A stretch of DNA of 35,021 nt, from positions 1 through 35,021 of the IMG/VR virus record IMGVR_UViG_3300033144_001471; one strand, 5' to 3'. This document shows, in pieces, positions 1 to 6,596 of this stretch (its first letter is position 1; each line of letters begins with the position of its first letter). Origin of the DNA: a virus. A program made the translations under genes and the position numbers. The notes beneath the pieces were generated by a model. It was not told the DNA's origin, searched no databases, and saw nothing but the letters and a program-made list of their open reading frames with translations.

Positions 1-1177
1 ACTCCACCTCACGCAGCGTGTCGATGGCTGTGTTCAGAAAATATTTCACAGCCACGCCCGACGTACTACCCGACGTGTCGATGGCAAACACTATGATCCC
101 CAGCTTGCGGTCATACGGGCCGGGTGCCCTGAACCCCGTAGGTAGCATGCGCCTGCGGCTCGGCTTGAGGAATGACTTGTGCCCCTGTCGATTCAGGTTC
201 ACTGCGAAGCGTGTCATCTCCCTCTTCAGCGAGTGAGTCCGCGTCTTGATAGAGTCAGTCATCTGCTTGAGGAACTGATCCTGATGATCACCCTTGCCCA
301 TGGCAGCACGGCTGGCCTGCGCTATGTCCTTGGATGCCTCCGCCTGCATGTTCTGGCGCACCGCTTCGGACATGGGCTTCTCTATCCCTTCGGCCTTCAT
401 CTCTTCCGGTAACATCACGTCGTTACCATCGTCCATGCCGCCGCTTCCCGGCCCATCCTGTGGCTCTGTCTCGCCTTCACCACCTTGGCCTTGGCCTTCG
501 CCCTCATCTTCGGACTCGCCGTCACCTGAGCCTCCCTGCTGGCTCTCGTCACCGTCCTCACCCTCACCGCCTTCTCCCCCGGCTCCGGGCTGCTGATCAT
601 CGCCTTCGCCATCACCATCGCCCTGTCCTTGGCCCTGCTGTGGCGCACCTTCGCCCTCACCCTCACCGGGTGGGTCTTGGCCCTCTCCCCCGGCTCCGGG
701 GTGCTGGCCTGCCAGTATCTCATCGGCCAGTGATTCAATGGTGGTGACACCACCGCAGATGTTGGGGTCATACAGCCGTTCTTCTGGCAGTGGTAACCCC
801 CAGTTGTGGATGATGTCATGGTTGATGATGTAGTCATGCGCTTGGTTGAATACCAGACGCAACTGTTGCACATCGTGGGTTGGATACCGCTTGCGCCAGT
901 CGTCGAAGCGCACGTGTATCATCCCGAACTTGTGCAGTCCTTCATGCACCAGTGCACCCGCCATCTGCTTGACTGTCTGCTGGTCAGACCATCGAGGGTT
1001 GTACTCAATGAGCCTCATCGCATCCGTCCGTGCATTGGGGATGTTAAAGTTCGCCTGAATTCTCATGGTGGCCAGTAGTGCAGCCATCCCCCTGAATTTA
1101 GGCTGGCTTCGCAGCCAAGCGATAGCCTGTTGGACGTTGGTTACCTTCGCAACCGACATGTTGATTACTCTATTCAT
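1..1177 (-). CDS. VWA-domain putative metallopeptidase (CobT/DUF2201-like), cut by the left edge
   Basis: An open frame of at least 392 codons runs off the left edge. The N-terminal part carries HEGLH at residues 78-82, an HExxH zinc-peptidase signature, followed by a helix with further His/Asp residues (NQAHDYIINHDII). A long Gly/Glu/Gln low-complexity linker follows. The C-terminal part reaches a von Willebrand A core: VFAIDTSGSTS, where D367, S369 and S371 form the DxSxS metal-ion site. This layout resembles DUF2201/CobT-like proteins that work with MoxR AAA+ ATPases; such a partner lies two genes upstream. The start at 1177 is chosen because GGAGG sits five bases upstream; an in-frame ATG at 1159 has no such site. 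A large hairpin (1202-1243) lies in the leader. The peptidase activity is inferred, and the substrate is unknown. Confidence 0.85.
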   Translation of the reverse strand, partial: MNRVINMSVAKVTNVQQAIAWLRSQPKFRGMAALLATMRIQANFNIPNARTDAMRLIEYNPRWSDQQTVKQMAGALVHEGLHKFGMIHVRFDDWRKRYPTHDVQQLRLVFNQAHDYIINHDIIHNWGLPLPEERLYDPNICGGVTTIESLADEILAGQHPGAGGEGQDPPGEGEGEGAPQQGQGQGDGDGEGDDQQPGAGGEGGEGEDGDESQQGGSGDGESEDEGEGQGQGGEGETEPQDGPGSGGMDDGNDVMLPEEMKAEGIEKPMSEAVRQNMQAEASKDIAQASRAAMGKGDHQDQFLKQMTDSIKTRTHSLKREMTRFAVNLNRQGHKSFLKPSRRRMLPTGFRAPGPYDRKLGIIVFAIDTSGSTSGVAVKYFLNTAIDTLREVE

Positions 1178-1201
1178 TGTTACCTCCGTGTCGTGAGACA
1201 A

Positions 1202-1243
1202 CGGTTCGATAACCTGCCCCGTAGGGGCAGTGTTATCTAACCG
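1202..1243. other. long hairpin in the leader of the VWA gene
   Basis: This is an 18-bp imperfect inverted repeat with a three-base loop: CGGTT/AACCG, GATAAC/GTTATC and CTGCCCC/GGGGCAG, interrupted by one mismatch and one bulge. It lies between two leftward genes. No T-run follows on either strand, so it is not a classical intrinsic terminator. It could be an RNase III processing site, an attenuator or an mRNA stabiliser. Confidence 0.7.
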
Positions 1244-1251
1244 GATTCACG

Positions 1252-2268
1252 TCAGCTTGTGAAGTCAGACATCTCGTCGAGCATGCCTGACACATTGGCC
1301 TTGTTGACCACTACCTCCGTGTTGCACTGACTGGACAAGGCTGTGGCTTTCTTGCCTACCAGTTCACGTACTGCCGGGTTGCTACGCAGGGTCTCCGCGT
1401 CGTGCTGCAGGATGTCCCGCTCCACTGCCAGTGCCAGCTTCTTCAGCTTGGTGTCACCCATGGCATCAGCCATAGCTTTCACGGTGTCCACTTGCACCTT
1501 CAGGTTAGACAACAACGTGTCGTGCACAGGGCTACGCCTCTTGGCCTTGGTCTCACCCTTGGCGGGTGCACCCTGATCATTGAGGATTTTCGCAGCATGC
1601 GACACACTCTGAGCCAACTGGTTGGCAGCCTGACTCCACGCCTTGGAAGCGTTGGCTGTCACCATCTGCAGTATCTGCTTCTCCAAGTCAGCAGCACTGG
1701 CCTCATCCATGACCACGCGGATGTCCGTGCTCGGTATCTGTTGGACTGATACCTCCACGTCCCACATGTCTTGGAATTCCTTGGCCGTTGGGTAGTCGTC
1801 GGGGTTGAACAGCTTGCCAAGATGAGAGTCACCCATCTGCTTGATCTCTTTCATCATGGTGTCCCAGTTGTCCACCACAAGCTGGATCGCTTCGTGCAAC
1901 TCAGTCTTCTTGGCATTGAGTTCAGCCCGTACCTCTTGGTAAATACCAATGGGGCACAGCCTCCACCCGGTGTCGTCCCACGCCAACAACTTGTGGCGAG
2001 TGATGTCCCTGATCTGGTTGTAGATCGTCGTCACAGGGGACAGGTAGGTCTTCGGGATCAACGTCTTGCTCACCCGCACCGCTGTCTTGCTGGCTTTCTG
2101 CTTGTCACACAGTTCGCCTGTTGCGTCAGCGTCCGGGCGTGTGTTGTTCACACGTTTGGCCGTGACTTTGATCAGGAATCCACGCTCACTCAGCCTGTGA
2201 GTGCGCAGGGTTTCCCGCTGGTCTGCATTAAGTCCCAATGCAGAGGGGGTCTCTTCAATACCTGACAT
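1252..2268 (-). CDS. hypothetical protein between the MoxR-like ATPase and the VWA protein (possibly DUF3150-like)
   Basis: This 338-residue soluble protein has no signal peptide or membrane segment. It is rich in charged and Ala residues, and the C-terminal half (from about residue 185) looks largely helical. No catalytic motif was recognised. Its position between a MoxR-like AAA+ ATPase and a VWA metallopeptidase suggests it is the third component or an adaptor/substrate of that machine. From memory, DUF3150-type proteins occupy similar places in phages, but this assignment needs a profile search. The start at 2268 has a good ribosome site (GGAGG, six bases before ATG). It begins 12 bases after the stop of the ATPase gene, so the two are very probably co-transcribed. 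Confidence 0.8.
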   Translation of the reverse strand: MSGIEETPSALGLNADQRETLRTHRLSERGFLIKVTAKRVNNTRPDADATGELCDKQKASKTAVRVSKTLIPKTYLSPVTTIYNQIRDITRHKLLAWDDTGWRLCPIGIYQEVRAELNAKKTELHEAIQLVVDNWDTMMKEIKQMGDSHLGKLFNPDDYPTAKEFQDMWDVEVSVQQIPSTDIRVVMDEASAADLEKQILQMVTANASKAWSQAANQLAQSVSHAAKILNDQGAPAKGETKAKRRSPVHDTLLSNLKVQVDTVKAMADAMGDTKLKKLALAVERDILQHDAETLRSNPAVRELVGKKATALSSQCNTEVVVNKANVSGMLDEMSDFTS

Positions 2269-2280
2269 ATTTCACCTCCG

Positions 2281-3414
2281 TTAGAGTAAGTCAGCAACCA
2301 ACAGCCCACTGGTACGCTGGGAAAATTCCAGATACTCAGGGGTCGTGGTTAGTTCAGGAAATTTCACCGCTATCGGTGCGATTGCCACCGCTTGCAGTTC
2401 CACTGGCATGCGTGCGATGTACTTGCACACAGGTGCCCACGTGGCTGGCTCTGCCCTGTTGCCCACGTGTGTGACGGTAAGAAAGTTAGCCGCTGGGTCT
2501 GTCTCAGGATCAGGCAGTCTTGCACCCTCTGGATCAGACACGATGTCACCGAACGGAACCAACTGCTCATGCAGTTCGAAGATCGCTTCGGTTTCCAGCG
2601 CAGCAGAGTCACCCACTGCAGCAGCAACACGTTGCATGCGAACACCAATGTCCACGTTGTGCCGTCCACCAGCCAGATACTCGGCTGCCTTCAGGTTCTT
2701 GGACGCGTTGAACCACGCACGGGGAGACGGTGACCTGTCTTCGTCCGCGTCGTAAGCGTTCAACATTTCGGGGTTCATCTTGATGGCCGTGGCTATGACT
2801 GGGTGTCCACCATGTTCTAAGAACCACGGTATCCACTCGTCGTCAGTAGGCCCAAGATACTCGTAGACTACCGTCCGATTGCATACCACCGGGTTGAGTT
2901 GGTAATCCAGATTGCCATCATCCGCCCGGTTACCCAGTAAGATGCGGGTTACGTCGGGTGGCCCCACCCAGTCACCGACTGCGATGCGTTCCCCCGCAGC
3001 CATCTGTAACAGGGCCGTGAGAGTGCTTGGGGCTGCCGGAGTGGTCACTTCGTCACCGATCCAGATGTCACCCCGCGCCAAGGCACGCAGCTTCTTACCC
3101 ACCACGAATTCGAAGTGTTCCGGTGATACCTCACCCGGTGGCAAGAATGGCATACCCACCAAGTCCTCACCCGTCACTTGCGACGCGTAGATAGGCACCA
3201 CGTTTGGCTCCCAGTCGTCAGCCAAGGACTCAGCGTCCATGGTCTCAGGCAGGCACGTCTTGCCCAGCTTGGCAATGTTCAACGTGATCTCCGTCTTCCC
3301 TGAACCCGGAGGCCCAAGGATTATGATGGTCAAGTTGGACACCCGCGCACAGGCAATGGCCTGATACAGTGCTTTCCTGCTGGTCAGCACATTCAAAGGG
3401 TCTTGTGTACTCAT
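2281..3414 (-). CDS. MoxR/CobS-like AAA+ ATPase
   Basis: This 377-residue protein has a clear AAA+ core. Walker A GPPGSGKT is at residues 34-41, the MoxR-type TGEDLVGMP segment at 81-89, Walker B IWIGDEV at 117-123 with D121/E122, and a sensor-1 region ILLGNRADDG with N162. MoxR-type ATPases are chaperones that remodel or activate partner proteins, usually together with VWA-domain proteins. The matching VWA protein lies downstream in the same leftward unit. The start at 3414 is supported by GGGAGG seven bases upstream. In phages such genes are often labelled cobaltochelatase CobS-like. Nothing here suggests cobalamin synthesis, so the general chaperone reading is preferred. Confidence 0.9.
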   Translation of the reverse strand: MSTQDPLNVLTSRKALYQAIACARVSNLTIIILGPPGSGKTEITLNIAKLGKTCLPETMDAESLADDWEPNVVPIYASQVTGEDLVGMPFLPPGEVSPEHFEFVVGKKLRALARGDIWIGDEVTTPAAPSTLTALLQMAAGERIAVGDWVGPPDVTRILLGNRADDGNLDYQLNPVVCNRTVVYEYLGPTDDEWIPWFLEHGGHPVIATAIKMNPEMLNAYDADEDRSPSPRAWFNASKNLKAAEYLAGGRHNVDIGVRMQRVAAAVGDSAALETEAIFELHEQLVPFGDIVSDPEGARLPDPETDPAANFLTVTHVGNRAEPATWAPVCKYIARMPVELQAVAIAPIAVKFPELTTTPEYLEFSQRTSGLLVADLL

Positions 3415-3418
3415 ATTA

Positions 3419-3619
3419 TTACCTCCCGGTGCTCAAAGGGTGCACCGTGTACCCATGAAAAAGGTGGAGCCGCCAGTCCTTACGCTGGCCCAGCCTGCCG
3501 TGTCTATGCAGTGTCTGGCGATAGGGTGCCTCTGCTACCTTTCTGCGTAAGCACATAACATCTTTCGATGTATAGAGCATAGGCCAGCCAGTAGCTGATA
3601 CCTTTTCAGTACCCAGCAC
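3419..3619 (-). CDS. possible small hypothetical protein upstream of the AAA+ ATPase
   Basis: This 66-codon frame starts with GTG, preceded by AGGGA four bases upstream. Its TAA stop lies inside the ribosome-site region of the AAA+ ATPase gene, a spacing typical of operons. The product would be basic (LRRKVAEAPYRQTLHRHGR) with aromatic residues towards the end and no recognised domain. The same frame is open upstream to a TAA at 3698, so the true start could be a non-canonical codon, or this could be the tail of a longer broken gene. The surrounding DNA is poor in stop codons in several frames, which weakens the evidence. Confidence 0.35.
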   Translation of the reverse strand: MLGTEKVSATGWPMLYTSKDVMCLRRKVAEAPYRQTLHRHGRLGQRKDWRLHLFHGYTVHPLSTGR

Positions 3620-3789
3620 TTCGTCCCTAGTTGTCGGCTTGTTTAGTACCGTTTCAGCGGTCTCAGGTTGGTCAATGCTCTGCGCTTGAGAGGTCAGTTA
3701 CGGCAGCGTCCATGCCCCGACGTTCTCCTGACTTACTGCGTCTCGTCTGTTCGCAACTTCTCCACGTACTTTGAGTACCTCACTCTCTC

Positions 3790-3807
3790 GCTGGCTACGT
3801 ACCAGTC
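3790..3807. repeat. 18-bp repeat, copy 1 (core CTGG-CTACGTA-CCAG)
   Basis: GCTGGCTACGTACCAGTC occurs here and again at 4237-4254 in direct orientation. It contains a short inverted repeat, CTGG/CCAG, around TACGTA. Read leftward, both copies can encode DWYVAS. It may therefore be a protein-binding site or a remnant of duplicated coding DNA. Confidence 0.6.
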
Positions 3808-4016
3808 GAGGGCAACCAGTCCTGTGCATGTTGATCCGGCTAGGACTAGCGACTCCGGTAAAAAGGTTGATCGTCGGCGGCTTTGTTGCCGAACGTCTGT
3901 CGTGAGAATCTCCGGTCAAGCCGCTGCTCTCACCGTACTTGTAGTTACCATCGGGGTGCGTCCCCGCTTGGTGTCTACCGGGCGTTGCCAATAGGCGCAT
4001 ACGCCGACGATCAATT

Positions 4017-4032
4017 TGTAATTCGAATTACA
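4017..4032. promoter_or_regulatory. palindrome copy 1: TGTAATTCGAATTACA
   Basis: This is a perfect 16-bp palindrome in the gene-poor region between leftward units. It matches the core of five other copies in the window, so it is a candidate binding site for a dimeric regulator. Confidence 0.65.
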
Positions 4033-4236
4033 CTGGGCACTGGTCATTGCAATGCCCCGTCCGCTACTTCACAGGTGCTGAGTGTCACGATGGCCTGTTG
4101 CCCACCCAGTGGTCAGCTATGGTTAGTTTTCCCGTCAGTCGCAGCCCTGAATCTGATTCATACTGGCATTTGCTGATCATTTTTACGCAACCCGCTGAGC
4201 GGGGATTGTTTACACGGGTACTAACTACTCTTCAGT

Positions 4237-4254
4237 GCTGGCTACGTACCAGTC
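4237..4254. repeat. 18-bp repeat, copy 2
   Basis: An exact second copy of the 18-mer at 3790-3807, lying about 50 bases beyond the stop of the last gene of the seven-gene leftward operon. Confidence 0.6.
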
Positions 4255-4305
4255 ACAGGCAGCCTGTTGCCTTCGCGCGCTTCGGGCACCAGTGCCCAAC
4301 GTAAT

Positions 4306-4509
4306 TCAAACTATCGCGCAGTCCGCTGGCCCTCCAACCATGGTGGTTTCAATATGCTTCACGTGCTCCGGGTCGTCAGCTTCGGCTGCGTACTCCGTCA
4401 ACTCCGTGTAGGTCATGGCTTTTACTTTGGCCACGTCATCGTCGGGCACACGCACCATGTACAACTCCGTGGAGCGTTCTTCCAAGGTGAACTCAATGAA
4501 GGTACTCAT
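4306..4509 (-). CDS. small hypothetical protein (67 aa)
   Basis: This acidic 67-residue protein begins MSTFIEFTLEERSTELYMVR, has a predicted strand-rich start and a helical middle, and contains no recognised motif or membrane segment. It is the last of seven small leftward genes. Its ATG overlaps the stop of the upstream gene (ATGA), so it is probably translated by coupling, and no independent strong ribosome site is visible. Such clusters in phages often hold host-takeover or anti-defence proteins, but nothing in this sequence points to a particular role. Confidence 0.7.
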   Translation of the reverse strand: MSTFIEFTLEERSTELYMVRVPDDDVAKVKAMTYTELTEYAAEADDPEHVKHIETTMVGGPADCAIV

Positions 4510-4943
4510 GAGTGGGTGTGTCCGTCTCTCTCAATGCACAGCACCATGCCGCACCATGGCAATGCTATGATGTTGAGCAGGTAATCGAACTGCGCTCTAC
4601 GTCTGAACTCAAGGTATGACGTGCAGCCGTCACAGCTATCGTTGTACTTGTTCAGGATAGCCCGTCGTTGATCCCGTGTCATCACCCGTGACAACGTGTT
4701 GCCATCGAAGGCAGCCGCATTGATCCGTAGGTCACGGAACCGTACCTCTGCACTGTTCATGCGTTCCAGCCTCTTGTCCGACCAGTCGTCAAGCATGTTC
4801 AGCAGTCCGTCCAGTTGATGGACATCTACCCGGTTCGCTACAGGTGCGTGCAAGGGGATTACCGCCAAAGCCTGCGCCAGTGCCAGACGTTGTATTTCTA
4901 ACAGGTTCAGGTCTACACCTTCAATTGTCAGTGTTGCTTTCAT
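4506..4943 (-). CDS. hypothetical protein (145 aa)
   Basis: This 145-residue protein has a helical N-terminal half (LNLLEIQRLALAQALAVIPL), a basic middle, and a CxxC (SCDGC) followed by a hydrophobic C-terminal stretch (YLLNIIALPWCGMVLCIERD). The latter could be buried or membrane-associated. Four Cys near the end might bind metal, but no known zinc finger fits. The start is well supported by GGAGG six bases upstream inside the previous gene, whose stop overlaps this ATG. It is part of the coupled leftward operon. Confidence 0.8.
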   Translation of the reverse strand: MKATLTIEGVDLNLLEIQRLALAQALAVIPLHAPVANRVDVHQLDGLLNMLDDWSDKRLERMNSAEVRFRDLRINAAAFDGNTLSRVMTRDQRRAILNKYNDSCDGCTSYLEFRRRAQFDYLLNIIALPWCGMVLCIERDGHTHS

Positions 4944-5410
4944 GATTTACCTCCAAGGATGGGGATTCCAAACCGCTCATCTTCTGGCAACACGCACCCA
5001 TCACATACGCGCAAGCCATCGTCGGTGTAATACAAATTGCAATCGGGGAATTTGTCGGGACATCTATCACACTCAAACTCCGTGTCCAGCATGGCCGTAG
5101 GTGTATTGACCAGCACAGCAGGCAGCTTGGCCAGCGTGCCATCCTCCGGCCTGTTGCCAGCAGCTACACCCACAGAGGCAAGCTGATCCCGCACGTCGTT
5201 GCTGGGCACAGCTTCGCCCCGCTCCCGTGCTTTGATGCCTTCCCACGTGCCAGCTTTCCACGCCTGCTCTTCCTCCAGCGTCATGGCCCGTGCGTGGCAG
5301 TGAAACGGGAAGTCAATAGGCCCGTCTTCCTCCGCCTGCATCAACACCCGGACGATGGTGTCCTTCTCCGACAAGTCGGTGGTGATGATAGTTATTTGTT
5401 GCATACCCAT
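4940..5410 (-). CDS. hypothetical protein with a C-terminal Cys-rich putative zinc-binding segment
   Basis: This 156-residue protein has an N-terminal beta-like segment (MGMQQITIITTDLSEKDTIV), an acidic helical middle and a C-terminal segment with two CxxC pairs: CDRC, then after about 18 residues CDGC, with another Cys between them. This looks like a small treble-clef or ribbon zinc site. GGAGGG eight bases before the ATG at 5410 favours that start over the second Met (5404). It overlaps the gene upstream by 19 bases and the gene downstream by an ATGA. Function unknown. Confidence 0.8.
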   Translation of the reverse strand: MGMQQITIITTDLSEKDTIVRVLMQAEEDGPIDFPFHCHARAMTLEEEQAWKAGTWEGIKARERGEAVPSNDVRDQLASVGVAAGNRPEDGTLAKLPAVLVNTPTAMLDTEFECDRCPDKFPDCNLYYTDDGLRVCDGCVLPEDERFGIPILGGKS

Positions 5411-5502
5411 ATCATTAGCCCTCCAAGGTTATAGAAAATAGAGACCGCTGAGACGGTCACAATAAACCACGCAATCCTTCGCATTGTGGTGTGTTCGTTC
5501 AT
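5392..5502 (-). CDS. 36-residue single-pass membrane peptide
   Basis: A very short gene encoding a 36-residue peptide with a charged, basic N-terminus (MNEHTTMRRI) and one hydrophobic span (about residues 10-31: AWFIVTVSAVSIFYNLGG). It lies in a coupled operon: its ATG overlaps the stop of the upstream gene (ATGA), a GGAAGGGG-type site lies upstream, and its 3' end overlaps the next gene by 19 bases. A small inner-membrane peptide in an early-type operon could modulate a host membrane protein or act against superinfection. That is inference only. Confidence 0.6.
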   Translation of the reverse strand: MNEHTTMRRIAWFIVTVSAVSIFYNLGGLMIWVCNK

Positions 5503-5675
5503 CTGATCCACCCCTTCCTCCAGCCACTGCCCTGCTTCTCGACATGTGGTGACTGAGACTCCGGTGGATGCTTCCGGCCCCGCCTGCGGAACCTGCGCAC
5601 CCGGTCAAGAGTGCAGATAGGCTCCCGGTTAGGGCAGTCATCAAGTGCGGACAAATTAGTAAGCGGAATCCTCAT
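5499..5675 (-). CDS. small basic hypothetical protein (58 aa)
   Basis: This 58-residue protein is strongly basic in its middle (RVRRFRRRGRKHPPE) and contains Cys14 and Cys21. There is no recognised domain. Both ends overlap neighbours by ATGA (start with the stop of the Arg-rich gene, stop with the start of the membrane peptide). GAGGTGG lies a few bases before the ATG. It may bind nucleic acid, judging only by charge. Confidence 0.6.
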   Translation of the reverse strand: MRIPLTNLSALDDCPNREPICTLDRVRRFRRRGRKHPPESQSPHVEKQGSGWRKGWIR

Positions 5676-5824
5676 GCCGCCACCTCATCCACATGGACAA
5701 TGGCAGCCTGTGCAGCCATGGCACGACGCATCTCACGGGCGCGCGCATTACGGATAGCAAGACCAGCGGCCTTGCAGCGAGTGCGCCTTGCGGCGCGTGT
5801 CTTTTTACGCTTGTTTGCGTTCAT
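5672..5824 (-). CDS. small Arg/Lys/Ala-rich protein (50 aa)
   Basis: This 50-residue, highly basic protein (MNANKRKKTRAARRTRCKAA at the N-terminus) ends in an acidic tail (VHVDEVAA). The ATG at 5824 is preferred because it overlaps the stop of the upstream gene (ATGA) and AAGGA lies upstream; earlier in-frame Met codons would read back into that gene. The charge suggests nucleic-acid or ribosome binding, with no family recognised. Confidence 0.6.
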   Translation of the reverse strand: MNANKRKKTRAARRTRCKAAGLAIRNARAREMRRAMAAQAAIVHVDEVAA

Positions 5825-6207
5825 AATACTGTCCATCCTTTGTTGGCAAAGCGTGACATTTCGTTCTCTAACTTCTCTTTGCAGAACCCCGCGTTCTCCA
5901 AGCTGCAAGGTGGGAGATGGCGTGTACCATCATCCTCCGGCTCAGGTGCGGTAGCGGTTGCCATGCGCACGGGTGCAGGCTCCAGAGCATAACGCTCTTT
6001 GTCCAGCGACTCGTAGCGAGTAACCATGGAATCAACGCCGCGTAACTCAATCAGCAGCAAGTCCACAGCGTTACGGATGCACGTCTGTGCAGCACGATCA
6101 CGACATCCACGGGCGTGTGCCATGCGAACACGGTACGCTCCGATCTCAGCCCTGATCTCACTGCAACGCCTGTGCGCTGCCGTATAGACCTTTCGTTTAA
6201 TAGCCAT
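5821..6207 (-). CDS. hypothetical protein, first gene of the seven-gene leftward operon
   Basis: This 128-residue protein is helical and basic at its N-terminal half (MAIKRKVYTAAHRRCSEIRA), with a Pro/Glu-rich linker near residue 90 and a short C-terminal domain. No family was recognised. The start at 6207 is chosen because GGAGG lies five bases upstream; the ATGs at 6219 and 6222 lie at or before that site. It is the promoter-proximal gene of the leftward unit. A sigma70-like promoter (6307-6335) and a 20-bp palindrome (6237-6256) lie directly upstream, so the unit's expression may be controlled there. Confidence 0.8.
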   Translation of the reverse strand: MAIKRKVYTAAHRRCSEIRAEIGAYRVRMAHARGCRDRAAQTCIRNAVDLLLIELRGVDSMVTRYESLDKERYALEPAPVRMATATAPEPEDDGTRHLPPCSLENAGFCKEKLENEMSRFANKGWTVL

Positions 6208-6236
6208 TGTGACCTCCATCACGTTGGGTAAGAGGA

Positions 6237-6256
6237 AGTGTAATTCGAATTACACT
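6237..6256. promoter_or_regulatory. palindrome copy 2: AGTGTAATTCGAATTACACT (20 bp, perfect)
   Basis: This is the longest perfect copy of the repeated palindrome. It lies 29 bases upstream of the first gene of the leftward operon and downstream of that operon's candidate promoter. A bound dimer here could block or pause transcription. Confidence 0.75.
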
Positions 6257-6306
6257 CTTGATCCGGCGATGCGTCTACATTTAACAAACACACCACTGGA
6301 GATGTT

Positions 6307-6335
6307 AGTATGACAGGTATAAGAGCTTATGTCAA
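6307..6335 (-). promoter_or_regulatory. sigma70-like promoter for the leftward small-gene operon
   Basis: On the minus strand there is a perfect -35 box TTGACA (6335-6330), a 17-base spacer and a -10 box CATACT (6312-6307, four of six matches). Transcription would start near 6300, giving a leader of about 90 bases that contains palindrome copy 2. Host RNA polymerase use is inferred from box match and spacing. Confidence 0.6.
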
Positions 6336-6358
6336 GCCACGTGTCAGCCATATTGTCA

Positions 6359-6382
6359 TGATATGACTGGCTCTCCGTCGGA
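6359..6382. repeat. 24-bp direct repeat, copy 1
   Basis: A 24-base sequence starting TGATATGACTGG and ending CTCTCCGTCGGA is repeated exactly at 6403-6426. It lies in the divergent control region, just upstream of the leftward -35 box. It could be an activator or repressor site, or a phage-specific promoter element. The ATATGACT..CT core loosely resembles T7-family promoters. Confidence 0.7.
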
Positions 6383-6402
6383 TCATCTAGCCCTCCAGCC
6401 CT

Positions 6403-6426
6403 TGATATGACTGGCTCTCCGTCGGA
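6403..6426. repeat. 24-bp direct repeat, copy 2
   Basis: Exact second copy of 6359-6382, 44 bases downstream (about four helical turns), in the same orientation. Confidence 0.7.
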
Positions 6427-6500
6427 GCCTGCGCCCCTGCGCTACGCGTGCGCCTACGTGTACAGGCACACATTATTTATGGAGTAGGGCCATATTGTGA

Positions 6501-6518
6501 GTGTAATTCGAATTACAC
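6501..6518. promoter_or_regulatory. palindrome copy 3: GTGTAATTCGAATTACAC
   Basis: A perfect 18-bp copy on the rightward side of the divergent region, about 120 bases before the start of the gene at 6637. Confidence 0.7.
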
Positions 6519-6572
6519 ATTGCATGATATAGGGCGTGACATAAGAGCGTGCATGTGTCATTATAGTGACTG

Positions 6573-6591
6573 GGAGGCGGTACCCGCCTCC
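6573..6591 (+). other. leader hairpin 1 (GGAGGCGG-TAC-CCGCCTCC)
   Basis: A perfect eight-base-pair inverted repeat with a three-base loop in the leader of the gene at 6637. It has no T-run and is immediately followed by a second similar hairpin, suggesting a structured mRNA leader. Confidence 0.55.
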
Positions 6592-6596
6592 ACGGA

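Larger units (their letters stand above)
3620..4305. other. 686-base stretch without a confident gene
   Basis: It separates the MoxR cassette from the seven-gene leftward operon. Several frames on both strands are unusually open, including 3698-4000 on the minus strand (100 codons), but none has a good ribosome site. It holds one copy of the TGTAATTCGAATTACA palindrome (4017-4032). It also holds two copies of an 18-bp repeat (3790-3807 and 4237-4254), a small hairpin GGGCACCAGTGCCC (4284-4297) and a CCCGC/GCGGG hairpin near 4191-4203. It may be a control region, a set of very small genes or decayed coding sequence. Confidence 0.5.

Noticed and set aside
2281-3414. Cobalamin biosynthesis role for the CobS/CobT-like pair
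   Set aside because: No other cobalamin gene lies nearby, and MoxR/VWA similarity is generic. The label would over-interpret the family.
3698-4000. Minus-strand 100-codon frame upstream of the MoxR cassette
   Set aside because: It has an ATG but no ribosome site, overlapping frames on the same strand are also open, and no domain is visible. It is kept only as part of the region note.
3980-4175. Chain of minute minus-strand frames (31, 14 and 43 codons) joined by GTGA/ATGA overlaps
   Set aside because: The overlaps are suggestive, but none has a ribosome site and one would read through the palindrome. Chance is likely in stop-poor DNA.
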